Positions 44,483 to 53,191 of a stretch of DNA of 64,000 bases are shown here, piece after piece. Position 1 is the stretch's first letter. Each line of letters starts with the position of its first letter. The stretch covers positions 124,001 through 188,000 of the forward strand of contig NZ_CANMCP010000004.1 in assembly GCF_947496385.1 (NCBI RefSeq). Direction: 5' to 3'. A model generated the notes under the pieces. That model saw nothing but the letters and a program-made list of their open reading frames with translations. It was not told the origin of the DNA and did not search any database. The DNA comes from an uncultured Croceicoccus sp. (lineage in GTDB: Bacteria; Pseudomonadota; Alphaproteobacteria; Sphingomonadales; Sphingomonadaceae). The position numbers were made by a program, and so were the translations under genes.

Positions 44483-45516
44483 GGCCGCCCCCGCCCCGCG
44501 AAGAGGGCGAATCCGCCTCCGTCCACCCGGCCGAATTCACGCCCGAGGGGCGCCGCCGCCATGCGGCCCATCTGCGCGCCGAATTGCGCAAGGGCATCCG
44601 CCTTGCAAAACAGGAAGTCGGACCCGGCTCGCGCTTCTTCGCCATTGCGAAGCGCGTGTGGACCGGCGCCTATAATGACGGGTTCATCCACGCGGGCAAT
44701 CTCGCCTATATGGCGATCCTGTCGCTGTTTCCGTTCTTCATAACGGGAGCGGCGATCTTCTCGCTGTTCGGCGATGCCAGCGACCGGACCGCGGCGATCA
44801 ATGCCTTTCTCCTCGCCGTGCCTGCGGTGGTCGCCGACGTGATCGAACCCGTCGCCCGCGACGTGGTCAGCGCGCGCAATGGGTGGCTGTTATGGGCAGG
44901 CGCATTGTTCGGCTTCTGGACCGTGGGCAGCCTGATCGGGACCATTCGCGATATTCTGCACCGCGCCTATGGCACGCAGCCGACGATCGGTTTCCTTCGC
45001 CAGCGGCTCTTTTTCGCAGGGGTCGTGGTCGGCGCAGTCATGCTGTTGATGATGAGCCTTGCCGCGCAATTCTTCATTTCCGCCGCGCAGGAGGTGATCG
45101 GCGCCTGGTTTCCGGAGGCGAGCGGCATGATCGGCACGCTGGCGCTGTCGCGCTTCATTCCCGGTTTCGGGCTGTTGCTGTCACTGTGGCTGCTGTTCCT
45201 GTCGCTCACGCCGAAGAAATACCGGGGGCGCGACTATCCCAAATGGCCGGGCGCGGTGCTGGTGACCGCATGGTGGATCACGGTCAGCACCACCCTGCCC
45301 CCGGCGCTGCGGCTGATGTTCGCGTATAATCTCACCTATGGCAGCCTTGCCGGGGTGATGATCGCCCTTTTCTTTTTCTGGCTGGTGGGTCTAGGGCTGG
45401 TGGTGGGTGCGGAATTGAATGCCGCGCTTGCCGAAACGCCCGAAGAGCGTGAGGTCAGGCGCGAAACCGAGATTCCGAAATCACGAGCCAAGACAGACGC
45501 GGACACACATAAATGA
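44479..45516 (+). CDS. YihY/virulence factor BrkB (UPF0761) family membrane protein
   Basis: A 345-aa inner-membrane protein with about six hydrophobic helices. The family pattern is visible in NLAYMAILSLFPFFI, the LWAGALFGFWTVGSLIGTIRDILHRAYG segment and the late ALFFFWLVGLGLVVGAELNAAL block. Function is unknown, and the family was once misannotated as RNase BN. The GTG at 44479 overlaps the DnaJ-like stop, and its own stop overlaps the fabI ATG. Confidence 0.92.
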   Translation: MRPPPPREEGESASVHPAEFTPEGRRRHAAHLRAELRKGIRLAKQEVGPGSRFFAIAKRVWTGAYNDGFIHAGNLAYMAILSLFPFFITGAAIFSLFGDASDRTAAINAFLLAVPAVVADVIEPVARDVVSARNGWLLWAGALFGFWTVGSLIGTIRDILHRAYGTQPTIGFLRQRLFFAGVVVGAVMLLMMSLAAQFFISAAQEVIGAWFPEASGMIGTLALSRFIPGFGLLLSLWLLFLSLTPKKYRGRDYPKWPGAVLVTAWWITVSTTLPPALRLMFAYNLTYGSLAGVMIALFFFWLVGLGLVVGAELNAALAETPEEREVRRETEIPKSRAKTDADTHK

Positions 45517-46349
45517 CAACTGAAACCGGACAGAACAACCCGGCAACCGGCAATCTGATGCAGGGCAAGCGCGGTCTCATCATGGGGCTGGCGAACGATA
45601 AGTCGCTGGCCTGGGGCATAGCCCGCGCCCTGCGCGCGCAGGGGGCGGAGCTCGCCTTTTCGTACCAAGGCGAGGCGCTGGCCAAGCGAGTGAAACCACT
45701 CGCCGAAAGCCTGGGCAGCGATTTCCTCATCGAATGCGACGTGTCCGACATGGAGCAGCTCGATACCGCTTTCGCAAAGCTGGAGCAGCGGTGGGACAGC
45801 CTCGATTTCATCGTCCATGCCATCGGTTTTTCGGACAAGACCGAATTGCGCGGGCAATATGTCGATACCAGCCTCGACAATTTCCTGAAAACGATGAACA
45901 TTTCGGCCTACAGCCTCGTCGCCGTGACGAAGCGAGCGATGCCGCTCATGCGCGAGGGCGGCTCGATCGTCACGCTGACCTATTACGGCGCGGAAAAGGT
46001 GATTCCGCATTATAACGTGATGGGCGTCGCCAAGGCCGCGCTGGAAACGAGCGTGCAATATCTTGCCAACGATCTGGGGCCGAAGAACATTCGCGTGAAC
46101 GCGATTTCCGCCGGTCCGATCAAAACGCTGGCAGCGAGCGGGATCGGCGATTTCCGCTATATCCTCAAATGGAACGAACTCAATTCGCCGATGCGCCGCA
46201 ACGTCACGATCGAGGATGTCGGTGGCGCGGGTCTGTACCTGCTCTCCGATTTGTCGAGCGGGGTCACGGGCGAGGTGCATCATGTCGATGCCGGCTATCA
46301 CCTCATCGGCATGAAGCAGGAAGATGCGCCGGATATCGCGCTGAGCTGA
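45513..46349 (+). CDS. fabI: Enoyl-[acyl-carrier-protein] reductase (NADH)
   Basis: A 278-aa short-chain dehydrogenase performing the last reduction of type II fatty-acid elongation, and the target of triclosan and isoniazid-type inhibitors. Catalytic residues align as Tyr157, Tyr167 and Lys174 (YYGAEKVIPHYNVMGVAK), with the E. coli spacing. The cofactor site reads GLANDKSLAWGIA. The start overlaps the upstream YihY stop (ATGA) and the stop shares a base with the next ATG (TGATG). Confidence 0.96.
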   Translation: MTTETGQNNPATGNLMQGKRGLIMGLANDKSLAWGIARALRAQGAELAFSYQGEALAKRVKPLAESLGSDFLIECDVSDMEQLDTAFAKLEQRWDSLDFIVHAIGFSDKTELRGQYVDTSLDNFLKTMNISAYSLVAVTKRAMPLMREGGSIVTLTYYGAEKVIPHYNVMGVAKAALETSVQYLANDLGPKNIRVNAISAGPIKTLAASGIGDFRYILKWNELNSPMRRNVTIEDVGGAGLYLLSDLSSGVTGEVHHVDAGYHLIGMKQEDAPDIALS

Positions 46350-47290
46350 TGGCGGGCATGCCCCTGCCCTTCCCCCGCGCGATGCGCCGGGGCGCGGCGG
46401 TCCTGGCGGCGCTGGGGCTGCTCTGCGGGGCGCAGGCGCACGCCGATGACAAGCAGAACGCCCTGCGGCAGATCGCGCGGCTCGACCGGACGATCGCCGC
46501 GGTGGGGCACCGGCTCGCGCGTGGCAATGTCGGGCGCTGTGCCGACCGCGCGTTTCTTCCGGGCTTCAGCGTGCACGATCTGTCGCAATATTCGGCCGCG
46601 TTTCGCGATGCAGCGGTCGCTGAGTTTGCGCTTGGGCATGGGCCGCGCATCCTCGCCGTGGTGCCGGGCGGGGCTGCGGATCGGGCGGGATTGCGCGAGG
46701 GCGACCTGCTGCGCGCGCTGGACGGTGTTCGCGTGAAGGCATCGACCATTGATGACGATGGTGCCAGCAAGGCCGGGATCGAAGCGCTCGAGGAAACCGT
46801 GATCGCCGCGTTCGTCGATGGCCAGGCGTCGCTCGAGATCATGCGTGACGGCCGCGCCATGACGGTCGACATAGTCGGCGAGCCGGGCTGTGCCACGCGT
46901 TTCCACCTCGAACCGTCTGCGAAGTTGAACGCGCGCGCAGACGGGACCTATGTCGTCGTGACCACCGCCATTTCCGGCGTGGTCAGGGACGAGGGGGAGC
47001 TTGCCGCCGTGCTCGCCCACGAACTGGCGCACAACACGTTGCGTCACCGGGCGTATCTCGACCGGGTAGGGCGCAAATCCGCGAATGTCCGCGCGACCGA
47101 AATCGCCGCCGATCGTGAGAGTATCCACCTGCTCAAAAATGCAGGCTATGATCCGGCGAGCGCAGTGCGTTTCTGGGAAAATTTCGGGCCGCGCCGACGC
47201 AGCCTGTTTGCCGGACGCGACCATCCAGGCTGGCGCACGCGCGTGCGGCTGATGCGCGCCGAATTCGGGCAATTGCCTGCCGGAAGATAG
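46349..47290 (+). CDS. Secreted PDZ-domain zinc metallopeptidase
   Basis: A 313-aa predicted exported protein: signal peptide to about residue 34 (GLLCGAQAHADD), a PDZ-like domain (ILAVVPGGAADRAGLREGDLL, about 105-180), then an M48-like zinc site H224-E-L-A-H228 followed by an EIAADRES helix that could supply the third ligand. It may be a periplasmic quality-control protease. The M48 placement is inferred from the short motif, not from full alignment. It is the last gene of the DnaJ-like-YihY-fabI operon. Confidence 0.8.
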   Translation: MAGMPLPFPRAMRRGAAVLAALGLLCGAQAHADDKQNALRQIARLDRTIAAVGHRLARGNVGRCADRAFLPGFSVHDLSQYSAAFRDAAVAEFALGHGPRILAVVPGGAADRAGLREGDLLRALDGVRVKASTIDDDGASKAGIEALEETVIAAFVDGQASLEIMRDGRAMTVDIVGEPGCATRFHLEPSAKLNARADGTYVVVTTAISGVVRDEGELAAVLAHELAHNTLRHRAYLDRVGRKSANVRATEIAADRESIHLLKNAGYDPASAVRFWENFGPRRRSLFAGRDHPGWRTRVRLMRAEFGQLPAGR

Positions 47291-47298
47291 CGACGGCT

Positions 47299-47871
47299 TT
47301 AACGATTCTTCAAAAACGCACGGAACTGCGGCGAGCGGGCCGCGCTCTCCCAGAATTCCACGACAGCCGGTTGAAACGCGTCGATCGCGCGTCGGCATAC
47401 CGTTGGTCCGCCGAGCGCACCCACATCGAACTTGAACCTGTTTTCATGACGGTACTGCGCCCCGTCCGCCGCGGTAAGCACCACTGCAATATCCCACGCC
47501 CCGCCAAATACCGGATCGCGGGTGAAGGACAGCGTCTCGATCGCGCCGTCGATCACGGGGGCGTCCTGCTCCGCGTAAAGACCGCCGACGGTCAATTCCT
47601 CGACCAGGGCATTGCGGATATAGCCCGATGGGCCGGTCCAATCGGGATCGTCCGCCACCTTGAGCGAGCAGGCCGAGAACAGGCCCGTATCCGTCGCATC
47701 GGCGAGACTCTCCGGCGCGTTTCCGAACGAACCGACCGATACGCGTGTGGCGCCGACCTGTTGAAGATAGAACAGGGTATCGCGTGAGGGAGTATAATTA
47801 GCGACGCCCGGGGTCTGGCACCCGCCCAGCCCGATCGCGACGAGGGCGATCCCGAATTTCCAAAAGGCCAT
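47299..47871 (-). CDS. Putative lipoprotein, unknown function
   Basis: A 190-aa lipoprotein with lipobox GLGGC (Cys18) followed by a mature domain of unknown type. It includes two Cys (ACSLKVADD and TVCRRAID) and a conserved-looking tail (VVEFWESAARSPQFRAFL). The ATG at 47871 has GGAAAG four bases upstream and is preferred over ATGs at 47874 and 47883, which add up to four residues. It is 87 bp downstream of the SleB-type gene and convergent with the peptidase gene, 8 bp away. Confidence 0.75.
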   Translation of the reverse strand: MAFWKFGIALVAIGLGGCQTPGVANYTPSRDTLFYLQQVGATRVSVGSFGNAPESLADATDTGLFSACSLKVADDPDWTGPSGYIRNALVEELTVGGLYAEQDAPVIDGAIETLSFTRDPVFGGAWDIAVVLTAADGAQYRHENRFKFDVGALGGPTVCRRAIDAFQPAVVEFWESAARSPQFRAFLKNR

Positions 47872-47957
47872 CATGCTTTCCATCTCGATGCGCGGGGACG
47901 AACCTCGCTCTTATGCGGGTGTGGGCCGCGACGCCAGTGGGAGTTGCGGCCCCCCGA

Positions 47958-49061
47958 TCAATCGAGAACGATCTGCGGCCGTGATCGCGTCGAGGAGGGT
48001 CCGGCCGGTCCCTTTCCCGACGACGGCGAGCCTTTCGGCGCAGTCGCGGACGCACCGGCGGCGGACCGGACGGATGCCGCAATTCGCCGATCAATCGCGT
48101 TGGGCTCCGGATCGCCGGTTTCTTTATAGTCCAGGATCGCGAAGCGGTCGATCTCGTCGGCCTTATCCTCCGGCGCGGTCGGCACAGCGGCAAGCGCGGG
48201 GTTGGCCGCGAGGCGCTGCGGCAGGTCCGCCACCGAATCCGGGGCCGGCGCTGGTTCCAGGCGGGCGGCTTCCTCCCCGGCGTAGCGTTCGGCGAATGCG
48301 GCAGCGCGGCCCGCCCGGCCGGGCGAGCGGTAGAAGATATGCGTGCCGACCACTGCGGTCTTCAACAGGCTCTGGCTCCAGTATGGAACGACGTAGTCCG
48401 CGTGATAATGCGTCGAGAGACCCACCGGGGCATAGACCGAACCCGCAAGGGCGTCCTCCGCGATCTCGCGCGCCTGGGCGAGGCGGCGGGGTACTGGCGC
48501 GCGTGCGAGCGAGCCGTCGCAGGTAAAGGTGAACTGACACCCTGTACGCCGTTCGGCACCCTGAAACACGACGCCGCACACGCTATTGGGATAGGCCTTG
48601 TGACGGACCCGGTTGAGAACGACCTGCGCCACGCCGCGTCGGCCATCCGCGCCTTCCATTCCGGCCTCGTAATAGATCGCCGTTGCCAGGCAATCGACCG
48701 CGCGGGCGCGCTGCGACGCTGCTGCGAACATCGGCTTGAACGCACGGGAGGGCGTGACAGCGTCTTTTGCGAAGGGCTGCTGCGCGTTAATCGCGCGGGC
48801 ATCCTCGGCCAAGAGCGGGCGTATCTTGTCGGAGGTCAGATCGTTTAGGTGGATTGGACGCTTATCCGGTGCGTCGTCAGGCGGCTCGGAGACGCTTATC
48901 AGATTTTCCCGGACGTACTCATGAACCGCCAGGCCGATTAGGCCCGCAATCGAACAGACAAGGATCAGCACAGCAATGCTATAAGGCGGCCGAAGCAATC
49001 GGACCGCTGATCGCCGGAGCCATCGATGCTCGAAAGTTAGACGCGATTGCACTTGGAACAC
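47958..49061 (-). CDS. SleB-type cell wall hydrolase
   Basis: A 367-aa membrane-anchored peptidoglycan hydrolase. One membrane helix (about 27-47) precedes a hydrolase_2/SleB domain (about 120-235), with the catalytic-type Glu132 in AIYYEAGMEG, GVAQVVLNRVRH, and the paired Cys of CGVVFQGAERRTGCQF. The last 130 residues are low-complexity Ala/Pro-rich. SleB proteins were first defined in spore germination; in alphaproteobacteria they remodel vegetative walls. A GTG at 49061 is the first start in frame and lacks a good ribosome binding site. The gene lies downstream of the secreted-protein genes, after a terminator. Confidence 0.88.
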   Translation of the reverse strand: MFQVQSRLTFEHRWLRRSAVRLLRPPYSIAVLILVCSIAGLIGLAVHEYVRENLISVSEPPDDAPDKRPIHLNDLTSDKIRPLLAEDARAINAQQPFAKDAVTPSRAFKPMFAAASQRARAVDCLATAIYYEAGMEGADGRRGVAQVVLNRVRHKAYPNSVCGVVFQGAERRTGCQFTFTCDGSLARAPVPRRLAQAREIAEDALAGSVYAPVGLSTHYHADYVVPYWSQSLLKTAVVGTHIFYRSPGRAGRAAAFAERYAGEEAARLEPAPAPDSVADLPQRLAANPALAAVPTAPEDKADEIDRFAILDYKETGDPEPNAIDRRIAASVRSAAGASATAPKGSPSSGKGPAGPSSTRSRPQIVLD

Positions 49062-49150
49062 ATCTCAGGACGCGAGGAACGAGTCAAACGCCGTAGCTGA
49101 GAAACTCGATACGCCCGATGAACCGTTGCATCGCATTCCGCTTATAAAAC

Positions 49151-49181
49151 AGAAAACCCCCGGCCCAAACGGACCGGGGGT
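49151..49181 (-). terminator. Terminator after the type I secretion gene cluster
   Basis: ACCCCCGG (49156-49163) pairs with CCGGGGGT (49174-49181). On the minus strand the stem is followed by TTTCTGTTTT, so it terminates the secreted-protein transcript about 40 bp after the stop at 49221. It separates the cluster from the SleB-type hydrolase gene. Confidence 0.8.
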
Positions 49182-49220
49182 CAACTGTTTGCAAGATGCC
49201 GAAGCAGCTTACATCATGGC

Positions 49221-50969
49221 TTAGGCCACCGGCATTTCTTCGATAGTGATGTAACCGGTCGCGTCATAGCTGACCGTCGATGCATCAACACCTTCAAGCG
49301 TAAGCGTAAAGCCCTGGAAGCCATTGCTCGAATTGCCCGCGAATGCTTCGTCCTCGAAATACAGAATGGTGTCGTCACCGCTCTGCTGCACGAAGACTTC
49401 AAGCACGTTCACGTCACCCTGGTTGCTCGCATCAAGGTCGGTCGTCGCGCTGATGTTCGACAACGTGAAGCCCGAACCAACGAAGAGGATGTCATCACCC
49501 GCAGCGTCGAAGAGGTTGATGCTTGCCGCACCATCAAGGTTATCGCCGCTAAGGATATAGACGTCGCTCCGCGCGGTGGCAGTAAGATCCGCGGTATCCT
49601 CGATCGCGACGGGGAGTTCGTAGCCCAATTCGACGATGGCGTCCTGAGCGTCCGTCACGTCTCCGGCAAGGTCGTCATACTGAGTCACCAGTGCCTGAGC
49701 CTCGGTGACGGCCTCTTTCAAATCCGCACGATCTTCGATTTCCTGATTGGCAGCTTCGACGGCATCTTCTGCATCGAACAGTGCTTCGGTCAGCGACGCA
49801 TTATCGAAGAAAGCTTGCGTAAGCGCGCCAGTTTCGGCGTTGTAATATGTTTCGACCGGCTGAGCCAGATCTTGGCCGTCGAGTGCTTCGACCGAAACGA
49901 TATCGCCCTGGAAGGTGTTTTCGGCACTCTCCATGTCCACGACCGACTGAAATACCGCACGGGCGTCGGCAAGAAGCGCGGTGAATGCCGCGGTATTCGG
50001 CGCCGTTCCAACCACTTCCAGGCCGGTCCCAGCGGTGTTGACGCGAATGGCTGCGGTGCCATCCGAATACGCTACAACCGTTTCGCCGCCCTCGAAGTTC
50101 GCCATGTCGTCGATCGTGATCGGCACGCCGGCGCTATTCATCGCAAGTGCCACATCATTCGTGGTGAGTGCATTGTAAGATGCAACTTCGCCAACCAGAG
50201 CAGCGTAGTCCTGACCCGCTTCGGTACGTGCGGCGATATAGGCCTGCTGCGACGCTTCGAGATCATCGATTGCAGCGGCAAGACCATCGACGTCTGCGAT
50301 TGCGGCTTCCGCAGCGGTCACCGCGTCCTGAGCGTCGGTCAGGTTCGCACGCAACTGCGCATCGGAACCCGCAGCATTGTCGGGGTCGAGGTTGCCATCG
50401 GAATCACGACCCTCGATGTCATACTGCAGCTGGGTCCGTGCTTCCTTAAGGTTGACGTCCAACGCAGTTTCGTCGGTGAGGGTGTCGGGATCGTTGTCAA
50501 CGTCGGCATCGTCGGATGCAAGGAACGTGTCGAGTGCGTCCTGTGCTTCCTGCAGGTTGTTGAGCGCCGTGGTCAGCGAATCTTCGGTTTCCGAACCCGC
50601 TTCGAGCGTGACTGCGGTCGAAGTGACAGTCTGGTCACCGAACATGACCGCGCCGTTCATAACCATGAGCGAACGGGTGTCATCATTGCCGAATTCGACA
50701 TCGAGGCCGGCGGTGCCGACGGGGATGCTGACCGTTGCACCGGTCGCGACATTGGTGATGATTACGCGCGAACCGCTCAGGGCCGCGGTATACTCTTCGG
50801 CTTCGCCGGCGAGTTCAATGGTGTCGCCGCCATTGGCGAACGAAGCGTCAAGGGTCACGTTGCCGCTTACGATGGTGATGGTTTCATCGTTGCTGGTGCC
50901 AATGACGTCAACGTCATTGCCGCCCACGGTGACGTTGTCACCCATACCTTCAAGAATTACGCGTGCCAT
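49221..50969 (-). CDS. Large acidic, cysteine-free putative type I-secreted protein with helical middle
   Basis: A 582-aa protein with no signal peptide and no cysteine, rich in Asp, Ala, Thr and Gly, as expected for type I secretion cargo. Residues 1-125 are beta-rich with short DNxTVGGNDVD and DTIELAG-like units. Residues 126-450 are mostly helical with heptad-like Leu/Ala spacing (LNNLQEAQDALDTFL), interrupted near 245-320 by a beta segment. Residues 455-582 return to beta-rich sequence and end in a hydrophobic, acidic C-terminus, a typical type I signal position. There is no RTX nonapeptide. The translation begins 27 bp after the preceding gene, with AGAGAG seven bases before the ATG. It could be a surface-layer or adhesion protein; this is inference. 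Confidence 0.75.
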   Translation of the reverse strand: MARVILEGMGDNVTVGGNDVDVIGTSNDETITIVSGNVTLDASFANGGDTIELAGEAEEYTAALSGSRVIITNVATGATVSIPVGTAGLDVEFGNDDTRSLMVMNGAVMFGDQTVTSTAVTLEAGSETEDSLTTALNNLQEAQDALDTFLASDDADVDNDPDTLTDETALDVNLKEARTQLQYDIEGRDSDGNLDPDNAAGSDAQLRANLTDAQDAVTAAEAAIADVDGLAAAIDDLEASQQAYIAARTEAGQDYAALVGEVASYNALTTNDVALAMNSAGVPITIDDMANFEGGETVVAYSDGTAAIRVNTAGTGLEVVGTAPNTAAFTALLADARAVFQSVVDMESAENTFQGDIVSVEALDGQDLAQPVETYYNAETGALTQAFFDNASLTEALFDAEDAVEAANQEIEDRADLKEAVTEAQALVTQYDDLAGDVTDAQDAIVELGYELPVAIEDTADLTATARSDVYILSGDNLDGAASINLFDAAGDDILFVGSGFTLSNISATTDLDASNQGDVNVLEVFVQQSGDDTILYFEDEAFAGNSSNGFQGFTLTLEGVDASTVSYDATGYITIEEMPVA

Positions 50970-50996
50970 TTTATATCTCTCTTATGTCTATGAAAA

Positions 50997-52520
50997 TTAA
51001 GCGATCGTGTCCGATGCGACAGCAACGTCGGCATAGGAGAAGAAGTCGAAACCGACGGCAGTTTCGGCAGTCGCCTGATCGAAAATCAGTCCAGCATCGT
51101 CGGCCAGAACGTCATCGAGAATGATCTCGCTGACCGTGCCGTTGTTGTTGAAGATAATCTGAAGATCGTTCGCGTCGTCGGGTCCGGTCGAGAAGCTGAC
51201 CATGTCCGTATTCGAGAATTCGATCATGTCGCCTTCTTCGAAATTACGGATGATGGTGTAGCTCGCGATATCGGCATCGTCGGTCAGGAGGTAATCCATA
51301 TCCCCGGAGTCGATGATGTTCGGCGTATTCGGGTTGTTGTCCGTGTCCGCCGTATCCAGATTCACCGTCGTGATGGCATCGTCGAGGTCATTCACGTTGA
51401 TCGTGATGTCCTGGCTCGTCGCATTGCCTTCGGCGTCGGTTGCCGTCACGGTGATGGTGTAGCTGTCCTGCATCTCGAAATCGGGCGAGGCCACGAAGCG
51501 AACTTCGCCATCGTCGGCATCGATCGTGAAGGCGTCGGAATCGTCGCCGTCTTCGATGCTGTAGGTGATGGCGTCGCCTTCAGCGTCGGTCGCGTCGGCA
51601 TCATAGACCACGGTCGCGACGTCGGAGTTCTCGTCGATGTCCACGGTCACATCATCGCCATTGGCGAACGTCGGCGCCGCATTTTCGGCCACATCGGTAA
51701 TCGCGATGTTCACGTCCTGCGAAACCGAATTGCCTTCCGAATCCGTTGCGATGACGGTCAGCGTGTAGCTGTCCTGCATCTCGAAATCGGGCGAGGCCAC
51801 GAAGCGAACTTCGCCGGTGTCGGGATCAATGGTGAAGGCGTCGAAATCGGCGCTGTCGGCGTCGATGCTATAGGTGATGTCATCGCCTTCGGCATCGGTT
51901 GCGGTCGCGGTGTAGACCACTTCGCCAGCGTCGGTGTTCTCGGCGAAATCGACATCAGTGCCCGACGTGAAGACAGGAGCGGCGTTGTCGGGCTCGGGAT
52001 CGGGAAGGTCGATGTCATCGTCGTTGTCGTCGAGGACGGCATAGAGGCCGAGACCGGCAGCAGCGACCGCAGCAACGGCCAAGATCGGCGCGCCATTCGA
52101 ATCGCCGCCGAGGGCGGAAGCCTCTTCGCCTTCATCGCCCGGTGCAGCGCGTGCGTCGTCAGCCGCGGCGATAGCTTCGAAAACAGCTGCTTCCGAGCCC
52201 ATTGCGAGATCGACGGGTGCGTCCTGCGCATCGGCGTCGTCTTCGTCTTCCTTCTCGTCCTCGTCGAACACGGCATGGGCCTTCGCCTGAGCCTGGGCGG
52301 CATCAGCCATCTCGACGGGAGCTTCTTCCGACTCAACCTGCGGAACGGCGTCTTCCGAAACGGCTGCGGCGAGCGCGGCGAGTTCGGCTTCGGTCAACGG
52401 CTTCGCGGTTTCGGCAGTGTTCGCTGCGGTTTCCGGATTGGCTGCTTCGTTCGCGGGTGTTGCGGTCGAACCGGCCTGCTGGCCCTGCTCAACAGCAGTC
52501 GGTGCTTCGCTTCGTGTCAT
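50997..52520 (-). CDS. Cadherin-repeat putative type I-secreted protein
   Basis: A 507-aa acidic, cysteine-free protein. The N-terminal 140 residues are Ala/Glu-rich and disordered, followed by a hydrophobic segment (about 144-163) and an acidic DDNDDD patch. Two cadherin-like repeats (about 179-280 and 281-382) follow, each with DAEGD, an IDxDxGEVRF strand and a terminal SQD element. A roughly 125-residue C-terminal region rich in Asp follows and ends in hydrophobic residues, consistent with a type I secretion signal. Cadherin-type repeats bind Ca2+ and often mediate adhesion. GGAATT precedes the ATG at 52520. It is the first of two adjacent cargo genes. Confidence 0.78.
   Translation of the reverse strand: MTRSEAPTAVEQGQQAGSTATPANEAANPETAANTAETAKPLTEAELAALAAAVSEDAVPQVESEEAPVEMADAAQAQAKAHAVFDEDEKEDEDDADAQDAPVDLAMGSEAAVFEAIAAADDARAAPGDEGEEASALGGDSNGAPILAVAAVAAAGLGLYAVLDDNDDDIDLPDPEPDNAAPVFTSGTDVDFAENTDAGEVVYTATATDAEGDDITYSIDADSADFDAFTIDPDTGEVRFVASPDFEMQDSYTLTVIATDSEGNSVSQDVNIAITDVAENAAPTFANGDDVTVDIDENSDVATVVYDADATDAEGDAITYSIEDGDDSDAFTIDADDGEVRFVASPDFEMQDSYTITVTATDAEGNATSQDITINVNDLDDAITTVNLDTADTDNNPNTPNIIDSGDMDYLLTDDADIASYTIIRNFEEGDMIEFSNTDMVSFSTGPDDANDLQIIFNNNGTVSEIILDDVLADDAGLIFDQATAETAVGFDFFSYADVAVASDTIA
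51457..51815. repeat. Two exact 53-bp copies within the cadherin-repeat gene
   Basis: Positions 51457-51509 and 51763-51815 are identical over 53 bp and lie 306 bp apart, which is exactly 102 codons, the repeat length. The identity covers codons for the DSYTxT to GEVRF part of each cadherin unit. Surrounding codons have diverged, so the copies reflect recent duplication or gene conversion. Confidence 0.85.
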
Positions 52521-52848
52521 AATTCCGCTTTCCCTGAAATTTTGTTCAAGTTGATGTAACACCGGGGGCCATCTTTGTTCTGTCCCCTGACGCGCTGTGC
52601 ATAACAGTTTCAATCGCCCCGCCAAACTGTTTTTTGCCAAAATGGGACAAGGGCGACACTGTTATATAGTCCCTGTTATCTGGTCCTTTTTCGGATTAAC
52701 CGGGGCTGACACGCCGCTCGGTCTGTTCAAGACGACCCATGGGTAACAATCGGGTCGTTAATTCCAACGTTTCAATGACCTAAGGGGTTCCCCTTGGTCG
52801 CGGGCATTCGGCCGCGTTTCCGGAGGGCCATGGCCAACCCGCGTGTGA
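52521..52848. other. 328-bp regulatory region upstream of the secreted-protein genes
   Basis: No coding signal is convincing here. Two inverted repeats stand out: AACAGTTT (52603-52610) with AAACTGTT (52624-52631), 13 bp apart and followed on the plus strand by a T-run, and ACGACCC (52732-52738) with GGGTCGT (52752-52758), also 13 bp apart. The motif CTGTTAT also occurs twice more (near 52660 and 52673). The region is AT-richer than its neighbours and probably carries the promoter of the cargo genes. Confidence 0.5.
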
Positions 52849-53094
52849 TCAGGGGGCGAGCCACGGACGGAAACGAGGCTCCACGTGGCGCATTTGCAAC
52901 TCTATGTGCTGAACCGTGCAGCCATCCTCGGTCAGCAGGTCGCGGACCGCGGCATCCAGCTCCCGCCAGCCGACTCCTTCGGCACGCAAACGTGCGAGCA
53001 ATGCGAAGGCGCGATCCTCGTCCATCGCGTGCGATACGAACAACCGGTCGAGATTGTCGAAACATGCGGCAAGGTCGCCGCGCCACGCGGTCAT
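52849..53094 (-). CDS. 81-aa protein of unknown function in the secretion locus
   Basis: A small helical protein beginning MTAWRGDLAACFDNLDRLF, with a helical middle and a basic C-terminus (RHVEPRFRPWLAP). GGAG lies six bases upstream of the ATG at 53094, a good ribosome binding site. It lies between the adaptor gene (97 bp upstream) and the cargo genes. It could be a chaperone or accessory factor for the secretion system, but nothing in the sequence proves this. Confidence 0.6.
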   Translation of the reverse strand: MTAWRGDLAACFDNLDRLFVSHAMDEDRAFALLARLRAEGVGWRELDAAVRDLLTEDGCTVQHIELQMRHVEPRFRPWLAP

Positions 53095-53191
53095 CGCCGT
53101 CTCTCCGGTGGGGAAAAAACCTGATCCGTTGTGGAGGTAATGCCCCCGGCCGGCGCATCGTCGCGATGGGCCAGGCCGGGGATGGCGTCGA

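Noticed and set aside
49221-52520. RTX toxin genes
   Set aside because: The GGxGxDxUx nonapeptide repeat is absent from both proteins; only the exporter and the composition suggest type I cargo.
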